The translations under genes and the position numbers were made by a program. This document shows, one piece after another, positions 43,741 to 51,681 of a stretch of DNA of 54,698 nt; position 1 is the stretch's first letter; the number at the start of each line of letters is the position of its first letter. The notes under the pieces are model-generated. The model saw only the letters and a list, made by a program, of their open reading frames with translations, had not been told where the DNA came from and made no database searches. Source of the DNA: Clostridiales bacterium UBA3758 (lineage in GTDB: Bacteria > Bacillota > Clostridia > Oscillospirales > Oscillospiraceae). The DNA lies in the NCBI GenBank assembly GCA_002371675.1, contig DFGE01000021.1:51028-105725 (forward strand). Direction: 5' to 3'.

Positions 43741-45105
43741 TCAATTCTGGTTGTAGCGGTAATATTCGGTGACCTCTCCCTCGCGCGGAGAGCGGATCTC
43801 CGGCAGCAGATCGCCGGAAATGGCGTCCCAGAGGGCGAAGCCGTCGGCCTCGGTGGGATAGATCGGCAGGCCCAGCGCCTTCACCGCGTCCTCGAGCGTC
43901 ACGTCGTCGAGGAAATCCATCTCCTCGCGGCGGAGCATGTTCTGCGAGATGAAGAGGCGCCTGCCGAGCTCCCTGCCCTTGAGCTGGCGGATGAGATCCT
44001 GCCCGGTGATGAGCCCGGCCACGGTGATGCTGTGGCCGAAAAAGTCGTTTTCTATTGCGTAGACCCGCCCGTCGAGCTGGGGGTAGCGCTCCCTGGCCAG
44101 CGCCAGCAGGCCCTCGAAGAAGGGGGCCGCGGCCACGCCCGTGGCGATCGAGAAGGGCACGCCGTCCGGCGCGTCGGAGAGCTTCAGCGCGGAGCGGAAC
44201 TCCGTCTCCAGCAGCCGCAGCATCCCCACGCCGTTTTCCAGCTGTGTGTGCTCCTCGTAGAACTCGTCCGGCGGCAGCTCGCGCCCGGCCTCGAGATACA
44301 GCTCGTCCCCGCACCAGAAGATGCGCGTGCCGAACTTTTTGACACACTCGTCGCCGAAGGCCGTGATCTGGTCGATGGTCTCCGCCGCATGCTCCGGCGT
44401 GAAGGGCTCGAGCTTTTCCAGCCCCTCGCGAAAGCGCGTCAGCCCCACCGGCACGATGGACACGCTGTGCACGCCCGGATAGAGCGCGGCGAGCTGCTCC
44501 ATGGTGTACTGCAGGGCCTCCCCGTCATTCCAGCCGGGGCAGCAGACGATCTGGCAATTCATGACGATGCCGTTTTCTGCAAAGCGGCGCATGATCTCGA
44601 TGCTCTCCCCGGCGCGGGGATTTTTCAGCATCCGGCAGCGCAGCGCCGGGTCCATCGTGTGCACGGAGACGTTCACGGGGCTCACGTGCAGATCAATGAT
44701 GCGCTGGATCTCCCGCCTGGAGAGATTCGTGAGCGTGATGTAGTTGCCGAGCAGGAAGCTGAGGCGCGCGTCGTCGTCCTTGAAATACATGGTTTTGCGC
44801 ATGCCGGGAGGCAGCTGGTCGATGAAGCAGAAGACGCAGTTGTTCGCGCAGGAGCGGGGGCTGTCCATCAGGTAGCTCTCAAAATCGAGCCCCAGGTCGC
44901 CGCCCTCCGGCTTGCGCACGGTCACGGCGTACTCCGTGCCGTCCGGCCGACGCAGCTCGACTTTGAGGCGGGTATCGTAGGCGTAGAACTTATAGTCCAG
45001 CACGTCGACGACCCTCTTGCCGTTGATGGCGAGCAGCGCGTCCCCCACCTTGGCGTGATGCCGCAGAGGACTGTCGCGGTCGATGGACTTGATGATGTTT
45101 TCCAT
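43741..45105 (-). CDS. DUF512 radical-SAM-like iron-sulfur protein with PDZ domain
   Basis: 454 residues. N-terminal PDZ-like domain (about 1-60), then a radical-SAM-type cluster motif CANNCVFCF (C-x3-C-x2-C, about 86-94) with FIDQLPPGMR, an elongator-like barrel, and the C-terminal DUF512 region with IFWCGDELYLEAG and ENDFFGHSITVAGLITGQDL. These proteins are conserved beside der in Clostridia. The reaction is unknown, but SAM-dependent radical chemistry on a macromolecule is likely. Confidence 0.88.
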   Translation of the reverse strand: MENIIKSIDRDSPLRHHAKVGDALLAINGKRVVDVLDYKFYAYDTRLKVELRRPDGTEYAVTVRKPEGGDLGLDFESYLMDSPRSCANNCVFCFIDQLPPGMRKTMYFKDDDARLSFLLGNYITLTNLSRREIQRIIDLHVSPVNVSVHTMDPALRCRMLKNPRAGESIEIMRRFAENGIVMNCQIVCCPGWNDGEALQYTMEQLAALYPGVHSVSIVPVGLTRFREGLEKLEPFTPEHAAETIDQITAFGDECVKKFGTRIFWCGDELYLEAGRELPPDEFYEEHTQLENGVGMLRLLETEFRSALKLSDAPDGVPFSIATGVAAAPFFEGLLALARERYPQLDGRVYAIENDFFGHSITVAGLITGQDLIRQLKGRELGRRLFISQNMLRREEMDFLDDVTLEDAVKALGLPIYPTEADGFALWDAISGDLLPEIRSPREGEVTEYYRYNQN

Positions 45106-45177
45106 GCGCTTTCACCTCCCGGATCCCGGAGCCGCGCGCCGGCGCAGACCCCGGAGCGCCCTGCAAAATGGGAAAGC

Positions 45178-45209
45178 AAAAGGAGGAGCGGCGTCATGCC
45201 CTCTCCTCC
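45178..45209 (-). terminator. Probable terminator after rpmF
   Basis: GGAGGAG/CTCCTCC stem (45182-45188 with 45203-45209), a 14-base loop, then TTTT on the minus strand. It lies 10 bp past the rpmF stop. Confidence 0.6.
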
Positions 45210-45219
45210 TCAAGCTTTT

Positions 45220-45405
45220 TCAGTTCTCCTCAACGTTCAGAACCGCGCGGCCCTTGTACTGTCCGCAGTGGGGGCAAGCACGATGGGGTGCGCAGAACTC
45301 GCCGCAGTTGGGGCACTTCACGATGCCGGGGACGGCAAGCTTCCAATGAGAAGAGCGCCTCTTGTCACGACGCTGTCTGGAGACCTTTCCTTTCGGGACT
45401 GCCAT
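45220..45405 (-). CDS. rpmF: 50S ribosomal protein L32
   Basis: 61 residues. Start MAVPKGKVSRQRRDKRRSSH and the four-cysteine zinc ribbon CPNCGEFCAPHRACPHCG (about 31-48; pairs CPNC and CPHC) are diagnostic. It is downstream of yceD by 36 bp in the conserved yceD-rpmF pair, with GGAGG before the start. Confidence 0.97.
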   Translation of the reverse strand: MAVPKGKVSRQRRDKRRSSHWKLAVPGIVKCPNCGEFCAPHRACPHCGQYKGRAVLNVEEN

Positions 45406-45441
45406 GTTGACACCTCCTGATGTTTAGCTGTTCTGAGCAGC

Positions 45442-45939
45442 TCAATTTTCTTTATCCAAAAGCTGCTCAAGCACAGCAAATCTTGGATCGATTTCGTTCC
45501 TGCACGCGCAGGGACCAAGGTTGAGATTCTTGCCGCATTTCTGGCAGAGGCCCTTGCAGTCCTCCCGACAGAGGAACTTGGTCTCCATATCCAGAATGAG
45601 GCAGGTGGAGAGAACTTCGTCCAGATCCACCTCGTTGCCGTCCAGCACGAAGAACTCCGGATGCTCCGCGCTCTCCTCTTCGACGAGGATCGCGTCCAGC
45701 TCCGTCTCCTTCACGCTGTCGAACTCGGCGCCGCAGCGGTCGCATATGCAGGTCATTTCCGCCGTCAGCAGGCCCTCCAGATGGAGCACGCCCGCCTCGT
45801 TGAAAACCCGCCCCTCGGCGTGAGGCTTCGCCTTATAGGCGCGGATGGCCGGGAAATCCAGCCCGTCCGTCTCCAGCTCGCAGGCAAAGGGCATGGAGCT
45901 GCCGGGAACCGCTATGATCTCTCGTAAATCCAGTCGCAT
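45442..45939 (-). CDS. yceD: YceD/DUF177 protein
   Basis: 165 residues. Marks: RLDLREIIAVPGSSMPFACE at the start, CICDRCGAEFDSVKETELDA (about 70-89), DLDEVLSTCLILDMETKFLC, and the C-terminal CQKCGKNLNLGPCAC. DUF177 proteins help 23S rRNA accumulation and are paired with rpmF, as here. The additional cysteines could bind zinc. Confidence 0.93.
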   Translation of the reverse strand: MRLDLREIIAVPGSSMPFACELETDGLDFPAIRAYKAKPHAEGRVFNEAGVLHLEGLLTAEMTCICDRCGAEFDSVKETELDAILVEEESAEHPEFFVLDGNEVDLDEVLSTCLILDMETKFLCREDCKGLCQKCGKNLNLGPCACRNEIDPRFAVLEQLLDKEN

Positions 45940-45967
45940 ACAGATACCTCGCTACAGTCGCCTAAAT

Positions 45968-45996
45968 ATTATAGGCGAACAGTTCCCACTTGTCAA
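45968..45996 (-). promoter_or_regulatory. Promoter of yceD-rpmF
   Basis: Minus strand TTGACA (45996-45991), 17 bp, TATAAT (45973-45968): perfect consensus. Its -35 box shares bases with the -35 box of the divergent promoter at 45990-46018. Confidence 0.9.
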
Positions 45997-46018
45997 CCAT
46001 TATTTTGCGTTGTATAAT
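45990..46018 (+). promoter_or_regulatory. Promoter of the RluA-type synthase gene
   Basis: TTGTCA (45990-45995), 17 bp, TATAAT (46013-46018). The -35 hexamers of the two divergent promoters overlap by five bases, so RNA polymerase can occupy only one at a time. Confidence 0.85.
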
Positions 46019-46062
46019 ACAAAAAAATCAGTTTCCGCATCCGTTTTTTGAGGAGTTTTGGA

Positions 46063-47031
46063 ATGAAAGAGATCAGTATTCGCCCCAACGACGCCGGCCA
46101 GCGGCTTGACCGCTTTGTAGGCAAGGCGGTGCCGCTGCTGCCGGAATCGCTCCTGCAGAAGTACATCCGGCTCAAGCGCATCAAGCTCAACGGCAAGGGT
46201 GCCAAGCGCGATACGCGCCTCCAGGCGGGGGACACGCTGCAGCTCTACATCAACGACGAGTTCTTTGAAAAGCCGCGGGAGGAGAATTCCTGGCTCAAGG
46301 TCGGCACGCCGCGGCTCAGCGTCGTCTATGAGGACGAGAACATCCTCCTGGCGGACAAGAAGCCCGGCGTCCTCTGCCACAGCGCCGGCGTCTGGGACTA
46401 CAACACCCTCATCGCCAACATCCAGGCCTACCTCGCCCAGAAGGGGGAATGGAAGCCGCGGGAGGAGAATTCCTTCGCCCCCGCGCTCTGCAACCGCATC
46501 GACCGCAACACCGGCGGCATCGTCATCGCGGCGAAGAACGCCGAGAGCCTGCGCATCCTCAACGAGAAGATCCGTGACCGGGAGATCGAGAAATTCTATC
46601 TCTGCGCCGTGCAGGGGCGGCCGAAGCCCCCGGAGGGGCGGCTGGAGAACTATCTCTTCAAGGACGCCGGGAAAAACCAGGTTTATGTCAAGAGCAAGCC
46701 CGAGCCCGGCGCGCGCACGGCCGTCACCGAGTACAGGACGCTGTGCACAAAGGGTTCGCTCAGCCTTGTGGAGTGCCGCCTGCTCACCGGGCGCACCCAC
46801 CAGATCCGCGCCCAGATGGCGCACGCGGGCTGGCCGCTGCTCGGCGACGGCAAATACGGCAGCGAGCGCTTCAACAAGGGCTTCGAGGAGAAGGGCCAGG
46901 CGCTCTATTCCTACCGCCTCCGTTTCGACTTTCCTACCGACGCCGGCATTCTGGAATACCTGCGCGGGCGGGAATTCAAGGTCGAACGGGTCGAGTTCGC
47001 GGAAAAGTATTTCGGCGCGGCGTCGCTGTGA
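46063..47031 (+). CDS. RluA-family 23S rRNA pseudouridine synthase
   Basis: 322 residues. N-terminal S4-like domain (RLDRFVGKAVPLLPESLLQK, about 12-31), then a catalytic domain with CNRIDRNTGGIVIAAK (about 146-161; catalytic Asp, here NRID rather than the usual HRLD) and LLTGRTHQIRAQMAHAGWPL (about 245-264). It isomerises uridines in large-subunit rRNA (RluC/RluD class). Start at 46063 with GAGGAG about 7 bp upstream. It is divergent from yceD-rpmF. Confidence 0.92.
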   Translation: MKEISIRPNDAGQRLDRFVGKAVPLLPESLLQKYIRLKRIKLNGKGAKRDTRLQAGDTLQLYINDEFFEKPREENSWLKVGTPRLSVVYEDENILLADKKPGVLCHSAGVWDYNTLIANIQAYLAQKGEWKPREENSFAPALCNRIDRNTGGIVIAAKNAESLRILNEKIRDREIEKFYLCAVQGRPKPPEGRLENYLFKDAGKNQVYVKSKPEPGARTAVTEYRTLCTKGSLSLVECRLLTGRTHQIRAQMAHAGWPLLGDGKYGSERFNKGFEEKGQALYSYRLRFDFPTDAGILEYLRGREFKVERVEFAEKYFGAASL

Positions 47032-47048
47032 GGCGGCGGAAGTTTTCC

Positions 47049-47077
47049 TTGCCTCAGCGGCCGCTTTTCGCTATACT
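47049..47077 (+). promoter_or_regulatory. Promoter of the zinc-ribbon membrane gene
   Basis: TTGCCT (47049-47054), 17 bp, TATACT (47072-47077). The gene begins 55 bp downstream. Confidence 0.6.
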
Positions 47078-47131
47078 ATAGGAAAAGAAACCGTCCGCAT
47101 CATGATATAGAAAAAACAGGAGGTTCACGCC

Positions 47132-47725
47132 ATGTATTGTCACAACTGCGGGACCCAGATCCCGGACACCGTTTCCTACTGCCCGGAGTGCGGCGCAAAA
47201 GTCGCATCCGCCGCGCCCGCTGCCGAAGCGGGAGAGCTTCGCCCTGTTATGCCCGCTGCGGACGCAGCGCCTGCCAAAAAGGGCGGCATGGGCTGGTTCA
47301 AGTTCATCATCAATTTCCAGCTGTTCGCGGCGGCCGTGGTGTCGCTCTTCAACGCCTTCACCTTCCTGAGCGGCACGATCTACGGGAGCCGGGAGGTTGC
47401 GGAAAACCTCTATTATATTTATCCCGAGATGAAGCTGCTGACCATGGCCCTCGGCGTGGTCTCCGTCGCTCTCGCCGTCTTCGCGATCGTTGTGCGCTTT
47501 TCCCTTGCGCGCTACAAGCGCAGCGGCCCCAGGCTCTATTTGATCCTGCTGGCCGTCAACATCCTGGTGACGCTCGTCTTCGTTTTCGGCGCGGCGGGTA
47601 TCCTGGAGTCCCCCGTCTCCGATTTCCTGGACTCCACGCAGATCAGCAGCCTCGTCGTTTCGCTGGGCTTCCTGATCTTCAACTTCTTCTATTTCCGCGA
47701 GCGCAAGGAGCTCTTCGTCAACTGA
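47132..47725 (+). CDS. Zinc-ribbon membrane protein of unknown function
   Basis: 197 residues. N-terminal zinc ribbon MYCHNCGTQIPDTVSYCPEC (Cys pairs CHNC and CPEC), an Ala/Pro linker, then four membrane segments (about 53-75, 93-118, 130-152, 168-188). Short basic end. Such fusions are common in Clostridia and of unknown role. It has an AGGAGG site; it precedes the ABC-F gene by 69 bp and may be cotranscribed. Confidence 0.75.
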   Translation: MYCHNCGTQIPDTVSYCPECGAKVASAAPAAEAGELRPVMPAADAAPAKKGGMGWFKFIINFQLFAAAVVSLFNAFTFLSGTIYGSREVAENLYYIYPEMKLLTMALGVVSVALAVFAIVVRFSLARYKRSGPRLYLILLAVNILVTLVFVFGAAGILESPVSDFLDSTQISSLVVSLGFLIFNFFYFRERKELFVN

Positions 47726-47794
47726 ACCGCGGTGAAACGGCGCCCGGACCCGGACGCCGTTTTTCATCCGCGGGATATCCTCAGGAGGTTATGC

Positions 47795-49396
47795 ATGCTC
47801 TCTGTCCACGACCTTTCCATGCAGTTCGGTTCATCCGTGCTGTTTTCCAAGGTGGATCTGCAGTTCACCGGCGGCAACTGCTACGGTATCATCGGCGCCA
47901 ATGGCGCCGGCAAATCCACCTTCATCAAGATCCTCTCCGGCGAGCTGGAGCCGACTACCGGCTCGGTAGAGCTCGCGCCGAAGCGGCGCATGTCGGTTCT
48001 CAAGCAGAATCAGAGCCTCTATGACGACTACAGCGTGCTCGACACCGTGATCCTCGGCCACCAGCGCCTCTACGACTGCGGCAGGGAGCGCGAGGCCATC
48101 TACGACAAGCCCGACTTCTCCGACGAGGACGGTCTGCGCGCGGCGGAGCTGGAGGAGGAGTTCTCCGAGCTCGGCGGCTGGGAGGCGGAATCCGACGCGG
48201 GGCGCATCCTGCAGGCTCTGGGCGTGCCGCAGGAGCTGCACCAGAGCCTCATGCGGGAGATCGACCCGCGGCTCAAGGTCAAGGTGCTGCTGGCGCAGGC
48301 CCTCTTCGGCCACCCAGATGTGCTGCTGCTCGACGAGCCCACCAACAACCTCGACCTGCAGAGCGTCGTCTGGCTGGAGGACTTCCTCATGGACTACGAG
48401 GGTGCGGTGCTCGTCGTGAGCCATGACCGCTATTTCCTCAACAACATCTGCACCCACATCGTGGACATCGACTACGGCAAGATCAAGCTCTACGTCGGCA
48501 ACTACGATTTCTGGTACGAATCCAGCCAGCTCATCCAGAAGCTCCTGCGCGACCAGAACAAGAAAGCCGAGCAGAAGATCCAGGAACTGCAGACCTTCAT
48601 TGCCCGCTTCTCGGCCAACCGCTCCAAATCCCGTCAGGCCACGAGCCGCCGCAAGCTGCTCGACAAGATCTCGATCGAGGAGCTCCCCGCCTCCAGCCGC
48701 CGCTACCCCTGGGTCGGCTTCAAGGCCGAGCGCGAGCCGGGCAAGGACCGCCTGTTCGTCACCGAGATCTCCAAGACCGTGGACGGCGCTAAGCTCCTCA
48801 ACAAAGTGAGCTTCATCGTCGGCAAAGAGGACAAGATCGCCGTCGTGGGCAAGAACGAGCTGGCCGTCACGATGCTCTTCAAGATCCTCATGGGCGAGGA
48901 GGAGCCGGATTCCGGCACGGTGAAGTGGGGCGCGTCCATCCAGCCGAGCTATTTCCCCAAGGATCACAACGCCTATTTCGACGGCTTCGACTCCGATCTC
49001 ATCGAGTGGATGCGGCAGTTCTCCGCGGACAAGCGCGAGAGCTATCTGCGCACCTTCCTCGGGCGCATGCTCTTCTCCGGGGACGACGTCTATAAGCCCG
49101 CCAGGGTGCTCTCCGGCGGCGAAAAGGTGCGCTGCATGCTCTCAAAGATGATGCTCTCCGGAGCCAACTTCCTCGTGCTCGACCAGCCCACCAACCACCT
49201 CGACCTCGAATCCATCGCCGCGCTCAACAACGGCCTCGAGGCCTTCAAGTACAACATCCTCTTCGCCTGTCACGACCACCAGCTGACTCAGACCGTCGCC
49301 AACCGCATCATCGAGATTACCGACGACGGCGTGATCGACCGTGTCTGCTCCTTCGACGAATACATGCATATCGCGGAGGCGGCAGGGGAAAGCTAA
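47795..49396 (+). CDS. ABC-F family ATPase with one degenerate nucleotide site
   Basis: 533 residues, two ATPase domains joined by a helical linker (LIQKLLRDQNKKAEQKIQEL, about 248-267), no membrane domain. Domain 1 has intact Walker A (GANGAGKST, about 32) and DEPTNNLD, but its signature is DPRLKVKVLLAQAL instead of LSGGQ. Domain 2 has a broken Walker A (VGKNELAVTMLF) but an intact LSGGEKVR signature. One composite site should bind ATP normally and the other not. ABC-F proteins act on the ribosome E site. Start at 47795 with AGGAGG; an ATG at 47791 is out of frame. Confidence 0.88.
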   Translation: MLSVHDLSMQFGSSVLFSKVDLQFTGGNCYGIIGANGAGKSTFIKILSGELEPTTGSVELAPKRRMSVLKQNQSLYDDYSVLDTVILGHQRLYDCGREREAIYDKPDFSDEDGLRAAELEEEFSELGGWEAESDAGRILQALGVPQELHQSLMREIDPRLKVKVLLAQALFGHPDVLLLDEPTNNLDLQSVVWLEDFLMDYEGAVLVVSHDRYFLNNICTHIVDIDYGKIKLYVGNYDFWYESSQLIQKLLRDQNKKAEQKIQELQTFIARFSANRSKSRQATSRRKLLDKISIEELPASSRRYPWVGFKAEREPGKDRLFVTEISKTVDGAKLLNKVSFIVGKEDKIAVVGKNELAVTMLFKILMGEEEPDSGTVKWGASIQPSYFPKDHNAYFDGFDSDLIEWMRQFSADKRESYLRTFLGRMLFSGDDVYKPARVLSGGEKVRCMLSKMMLSGANFLVLDQPTNHLDLESIAALNNGLEAFKYNILFACHDHQLTQTVANRIIEITDDGVIDRVCSFDEYMHIAEAAGES

Positions 49397-49401
49397 GTCC
49401 C

Positions 49402-50448
49402 ATGAAGAATGGGAAACGAATTCTGCGCTGCGGAGCCCTGTTTCTCGGCTCCGCAGCTTTTTTGCTGCTCCTTTTGCGTGCGGCGCGCCCTGCGGAGCCA
49501 GCCGTCCCCGCGTTTTCGCCCGCAGGCGAGGAGGCGACGCTCTGGGTGGACGGCAGCGCTGTCACGGGCGTCTTCCGCGGCGGCAGGCATTACGCCGACG
49601 CAGAAGCCTTCCTCGCCGCGCTGGACGCGGATTTCTGGCGCGGGGAAAAGGAGGATCTGCGCCGAAGTCTCGGCGGGGCGAGGACGCTCTGCGCGGAGGA
49701 TTTCTGTGAGGCGCAGGGCATTGCCCTCTACGGCGAGGGCGGGGCAGAGCTCTGGTGTTCCTCGGCGGCGGGAGACTGGGAGCCCCCACCCGGGGTGCGG
49801 GTGCCGGTGCTCATGTACCACGGCGTCGGGGACGACTGCTGGACGAGCCCGACGCTCTTCACCAGCCCGGACGATTTGCGCGCGCAGCTCGCCTGGCTGC
49901 TAGACAACGGCTTCACACCCATCTTTTTCGAGGATCTCAAGCATGCTGACGCCATCGAAAAGCCCGTGCTCCTCACTTTTGACGACAGCTTCCGCGACAA
50001 TTATACGGAGCTCTTCCCCATCCTCAAGGAGTACGGCGTGAAGGCCACGCTCTTTGTGATCCAGGGCACTGTCGGCTGGGACGCGAACCTGAGCGCGGCG
50101 CAGCTGCGCGAGATGCTTGCCTCCGGACTCGTGCGCGCCGAGTGCCATACGCAGTATCACTACTTCCTCGACGAGCTGTCGGACGAGCAGCTGATTGAGG
50201 AGCTCTGCTGGAGCAAGGCAGCCCTCACAAAGCTCACCGGGCGCATCCCCTGCGCCATCGCCTATCCCGCCGGGCGGGAGGACGCGCGCGCCGTGGCGAT
50301 ATGCCGACGGGAATACCGCTTCGGGGTCAAGATGGGCGGGCCGGTCTATGTCACGGGGGAGGACCCCTTTTTCGTTCACCGCATCGCGGTCCCCCGGGGG
50401 ATCTCGCTCGGGGAATTCGCAGCGCGGCTCCTGGCGGCGGCGGGCTGA
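49402..50448 (+). CDS. Membrane-anchored polysaccharide deacetylase (CE4)
   Basis: 348 residues. One membrane anchor (about 8-26), a spacer domain of about 100 residues, then a CE4 domain: VPVLMYHGVGDD (about 134), LLTFDDSFRDNYTELFP with the metal Asp (about 190; TFDDS where TFDDG is usual), ECHTQYHYF with the metal His pair (about 250), and IAYPAGREDARAV. It probably removes acetyl groups from cell-wall sugars. It starts five bases after the ABC-F stop, so it is cotranscribed. Confidence 0.88.
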   Translation: MKNGKRILRCGALFLGSAAFLLLLLRAARPAEPAVPAFSPAGEEATLWVDGSAVTGVFRGGRHYADAEAFLAALDADFWRGEKEDLRRSLGGARTLCAEDFCEAQGIALYGEGGAELWCSSAAGDWEPPPGVRVPVLMYHGVGDDCWTSPTLFTSPDDLRAQLAWLLDNGFTPIFFEDLKHADAIEKPVLLTFDDSFRDNYTELFPILKEYGVKATLFVIQGTVGWDANLSAAQLREMLASGLVRAECHTQYHYFLDELSDEQLIEELCWSKAALTKLTGRIPCAIAYPAGREDARAVAICRREYRFGVKMGGPVYVTGEDPFFVHRIAVPRGISLGEFAARLLAAAG

Positions 50449-50481
50449 GGGCAGGGGCGGCAAACAATTCCCGGTGCGCTC

Positions 50482-50510
50482 TTGCATTTCTCTGTCAGCA
50501 GGCGTATAAT
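50482..50510 (+). promoter_or_regulatory. Promoter of the second gtrA-like gene
   Basis: TTGCAT (50482-50487), 17 bp, TATAAT (50505-50510). GGAGG and ATG follow 26-37 bp later. Confidence 0.6.
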
Positions 50511-50546
50511 CCTTCAAAAACAGGAACTGTTTAACGGAGGCGTGCT

Positions 50547-50999
50547 ATGAGCGGACAGACGGGGAACGGGAAAAAGGAATTCTGGCGCGTGGTGAAGTTC
50601 ACGCTCTTCTCGGCGAGCGCGGGGATCATCCAGATGGCCTCCTTCGCCCTCTTCAAGGAGCTGCTGCACTGGCCGAACTGGCTGAGCTACCTTACGGCGC
50701 TGGTGCTCTCCGTGCTCTGGAACTTCACGCTCAACCGCAAGTTCACCTTCAAGTCTGCGGCGAACGTCCCCGTGGCCATGCTCAAGGTTGCGGGCTATTA
50801 CGCGGTCTTCACCCCGCTGACCACGCTGCTTGAGCGTTTCCTGGCCGACAGTCTCGGCTGGAACGGCTATCTTGTCACGGCCATCAACATGATCCTGAAC
50901 TTCGTGACGGAATTTCTCTTCCAACGCTTCGTCGTCTACGGCAAGAGCATCGACAGCGCCGTAAAAGCGGACGAGGACGCGGCAACAGAAAAACAATAA
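50547..50999 (+). CDS. GtrA-family membrane protein
   Basis: 150 residues with four membrane segments (about 14-36, 45-63, 76-98, 110-130). The motif LSVLWNFTLNRKFTFKS (about 53-69) is the GtrA loop between segments two and three. It has no adjacent glycosyltransferase, unlike the GtrA at 39121-39645. Its role is probably lipid-linked sugar handling; partner unknown. Confidence 0.88.
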   Translation: MSGQTGNGKKEFWRVVKFTLFSASAGIIQMASFALFKELLHWPNWLSYLTALVLSVLWNFTLNRKFTFKSAANVPVAMLKVAGYYAVFTPLTTLLERFLADSLGWNGYLVTAINMILNFVTEFLFQRFVVYGKSIDSAVKADEDAATEKQ

Positions 51000-51011
51000 C
51001 GCCGATAACGC

Positions 51012-51047
51012 AGAACAACCCGGGCTGAAATCAGTCCGGGTTGTTCT
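51012..51047. terminator. Hairpin terminator after the gtrA-like gene
   Basis: AGAACAACCCGG with complement CCGGGTTGTTCT and an inner CTGA/TCAG, followed by a short T-rich end. It lies at the break point of the truncated sigma gene. Confidence 0.75.
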
Positions 51048-51056
51048 GTTGGATCG

Positions 51057-51206
51057 GGTGTCGTTCACGCATTCCTCGGCGTCCTGTTCGCTGCCCAGGA
51101 TGTTCCGCGCCACGCGTGCCGCCGCGCCGCCATGCTTTTCGGCCAGCTCCGCGATCGCCTGTTCCGAGCGCTCAAAAAACAGGTCGATGATCTCTTCGTC
51201 TGTCAT
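51057..51206 (-). pseudogene. Truncated sigma-70-family (ECF-like) factor, N-terminal part only
   Basis: The first 50 codons read MTDEEIIDLFFERSEQAIAE and end NILGSEQDAEECVNDT, a typical sigma region 2 start as in clostridial sigma-70-like factors. The ATG has AGGAGG upstream. After VNDT the frame runs into the gtrA terminator hairpin and then antisense to the gtrA gene, losing the rest of region 2 and all of region 4. It cannot act as a sigma factor. Confidence 0.75.
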
Positions 51207-51240
51207 GGGCTGCGCCTCCTTTCGCCTTCACTTATTCATT

Positions 51241-51596
51241 ATAATGATTATATGATGGCGAAAAGCCAAAAAGCTTTTCGCCGCGCGGCTTTGCAGCGCA
51301 GCAAAACAGCACGGCTGTTTTGCCATATACGCATTGCAATGAGCATCGGGCGAATGATTCTATTGATGTGCCAATTTAAGCTTGAATCCCAACGGCAGCA
51401 AGTACAGGCACATCAATAACGATTTGATTGCCGTTTCGCTCGCCCCTTAGCGGGGCAACCGCGAAACATGGCAAATTTGCTCCCCAATAATTCAAGAGTT
51501 TATTGGGGAGCAATAGAATCATTCGCTGCCAAGCCTGTCGTTTGGCAGCGAAATCAATCGAACCCTCGATTGATTTCGCCATCCGATGGTCATTAT
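51241..51596. repeat. 356-bp palindromic non-coding element with terminal inverted repeats (MITE-like)
   Basis: The ends are 21-bp inverted repeats, 17 of 21 matching (51241-51261 and 51576-51596; outer ATAATGA, inner GATGGCGA). Inside: GGCGAAAAG stem (51257-51282), GCAAAACAGC (51301-51323), a perfect long-range 15-bp pair CGAATGATTCTATTG (51351-51365 with 51511-51525), TATTGATGTGCC (51361-51418), GTTTCGC plus GCCCC (51433-51467), TTGCTCCCCAATAA (51477-51513), TTCGCTGCCAA (51522-51552) and GCGAAATCAATCGA (51548-51579). There is no coding frame. The left 21 bp recur exactly at 54678-54698. It sits just upstream of the sigma remnant. No clear target duplication was found. Confidence 0.85.
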
Positions 51597-51631
51597 GGAT
51601 TTGCCCCGGCGCATTAACAAAAAAGAGAAAG

Positions 51632-51665
51632 AAAAATCCGCAGGCTTGAAAGCCTGCGGATTTTT
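51632..51665 (-). terminator. Terminator of rplJ-rplL
   Basis: AAAAATCCGCAGGCT, loop tgaa, then the complement AGCCTGCGGATTTTT. T runs lie on both strands. It is 17 bp after the rplL stop. Confidence 0.9.
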
Positions 51666-51681
51666 GGATATCCCGTATGGA

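Noticed and set aside
51241..51596. CRISPR array
   Set aside because: The repeats are inverted, of different sequence and size, with no regular direct repeat and spacers; no cas gene is present.
51241..51596. Insertion sequence with transposase
   Set aside because: No coding frame of useful length exists between the terminal repeats.
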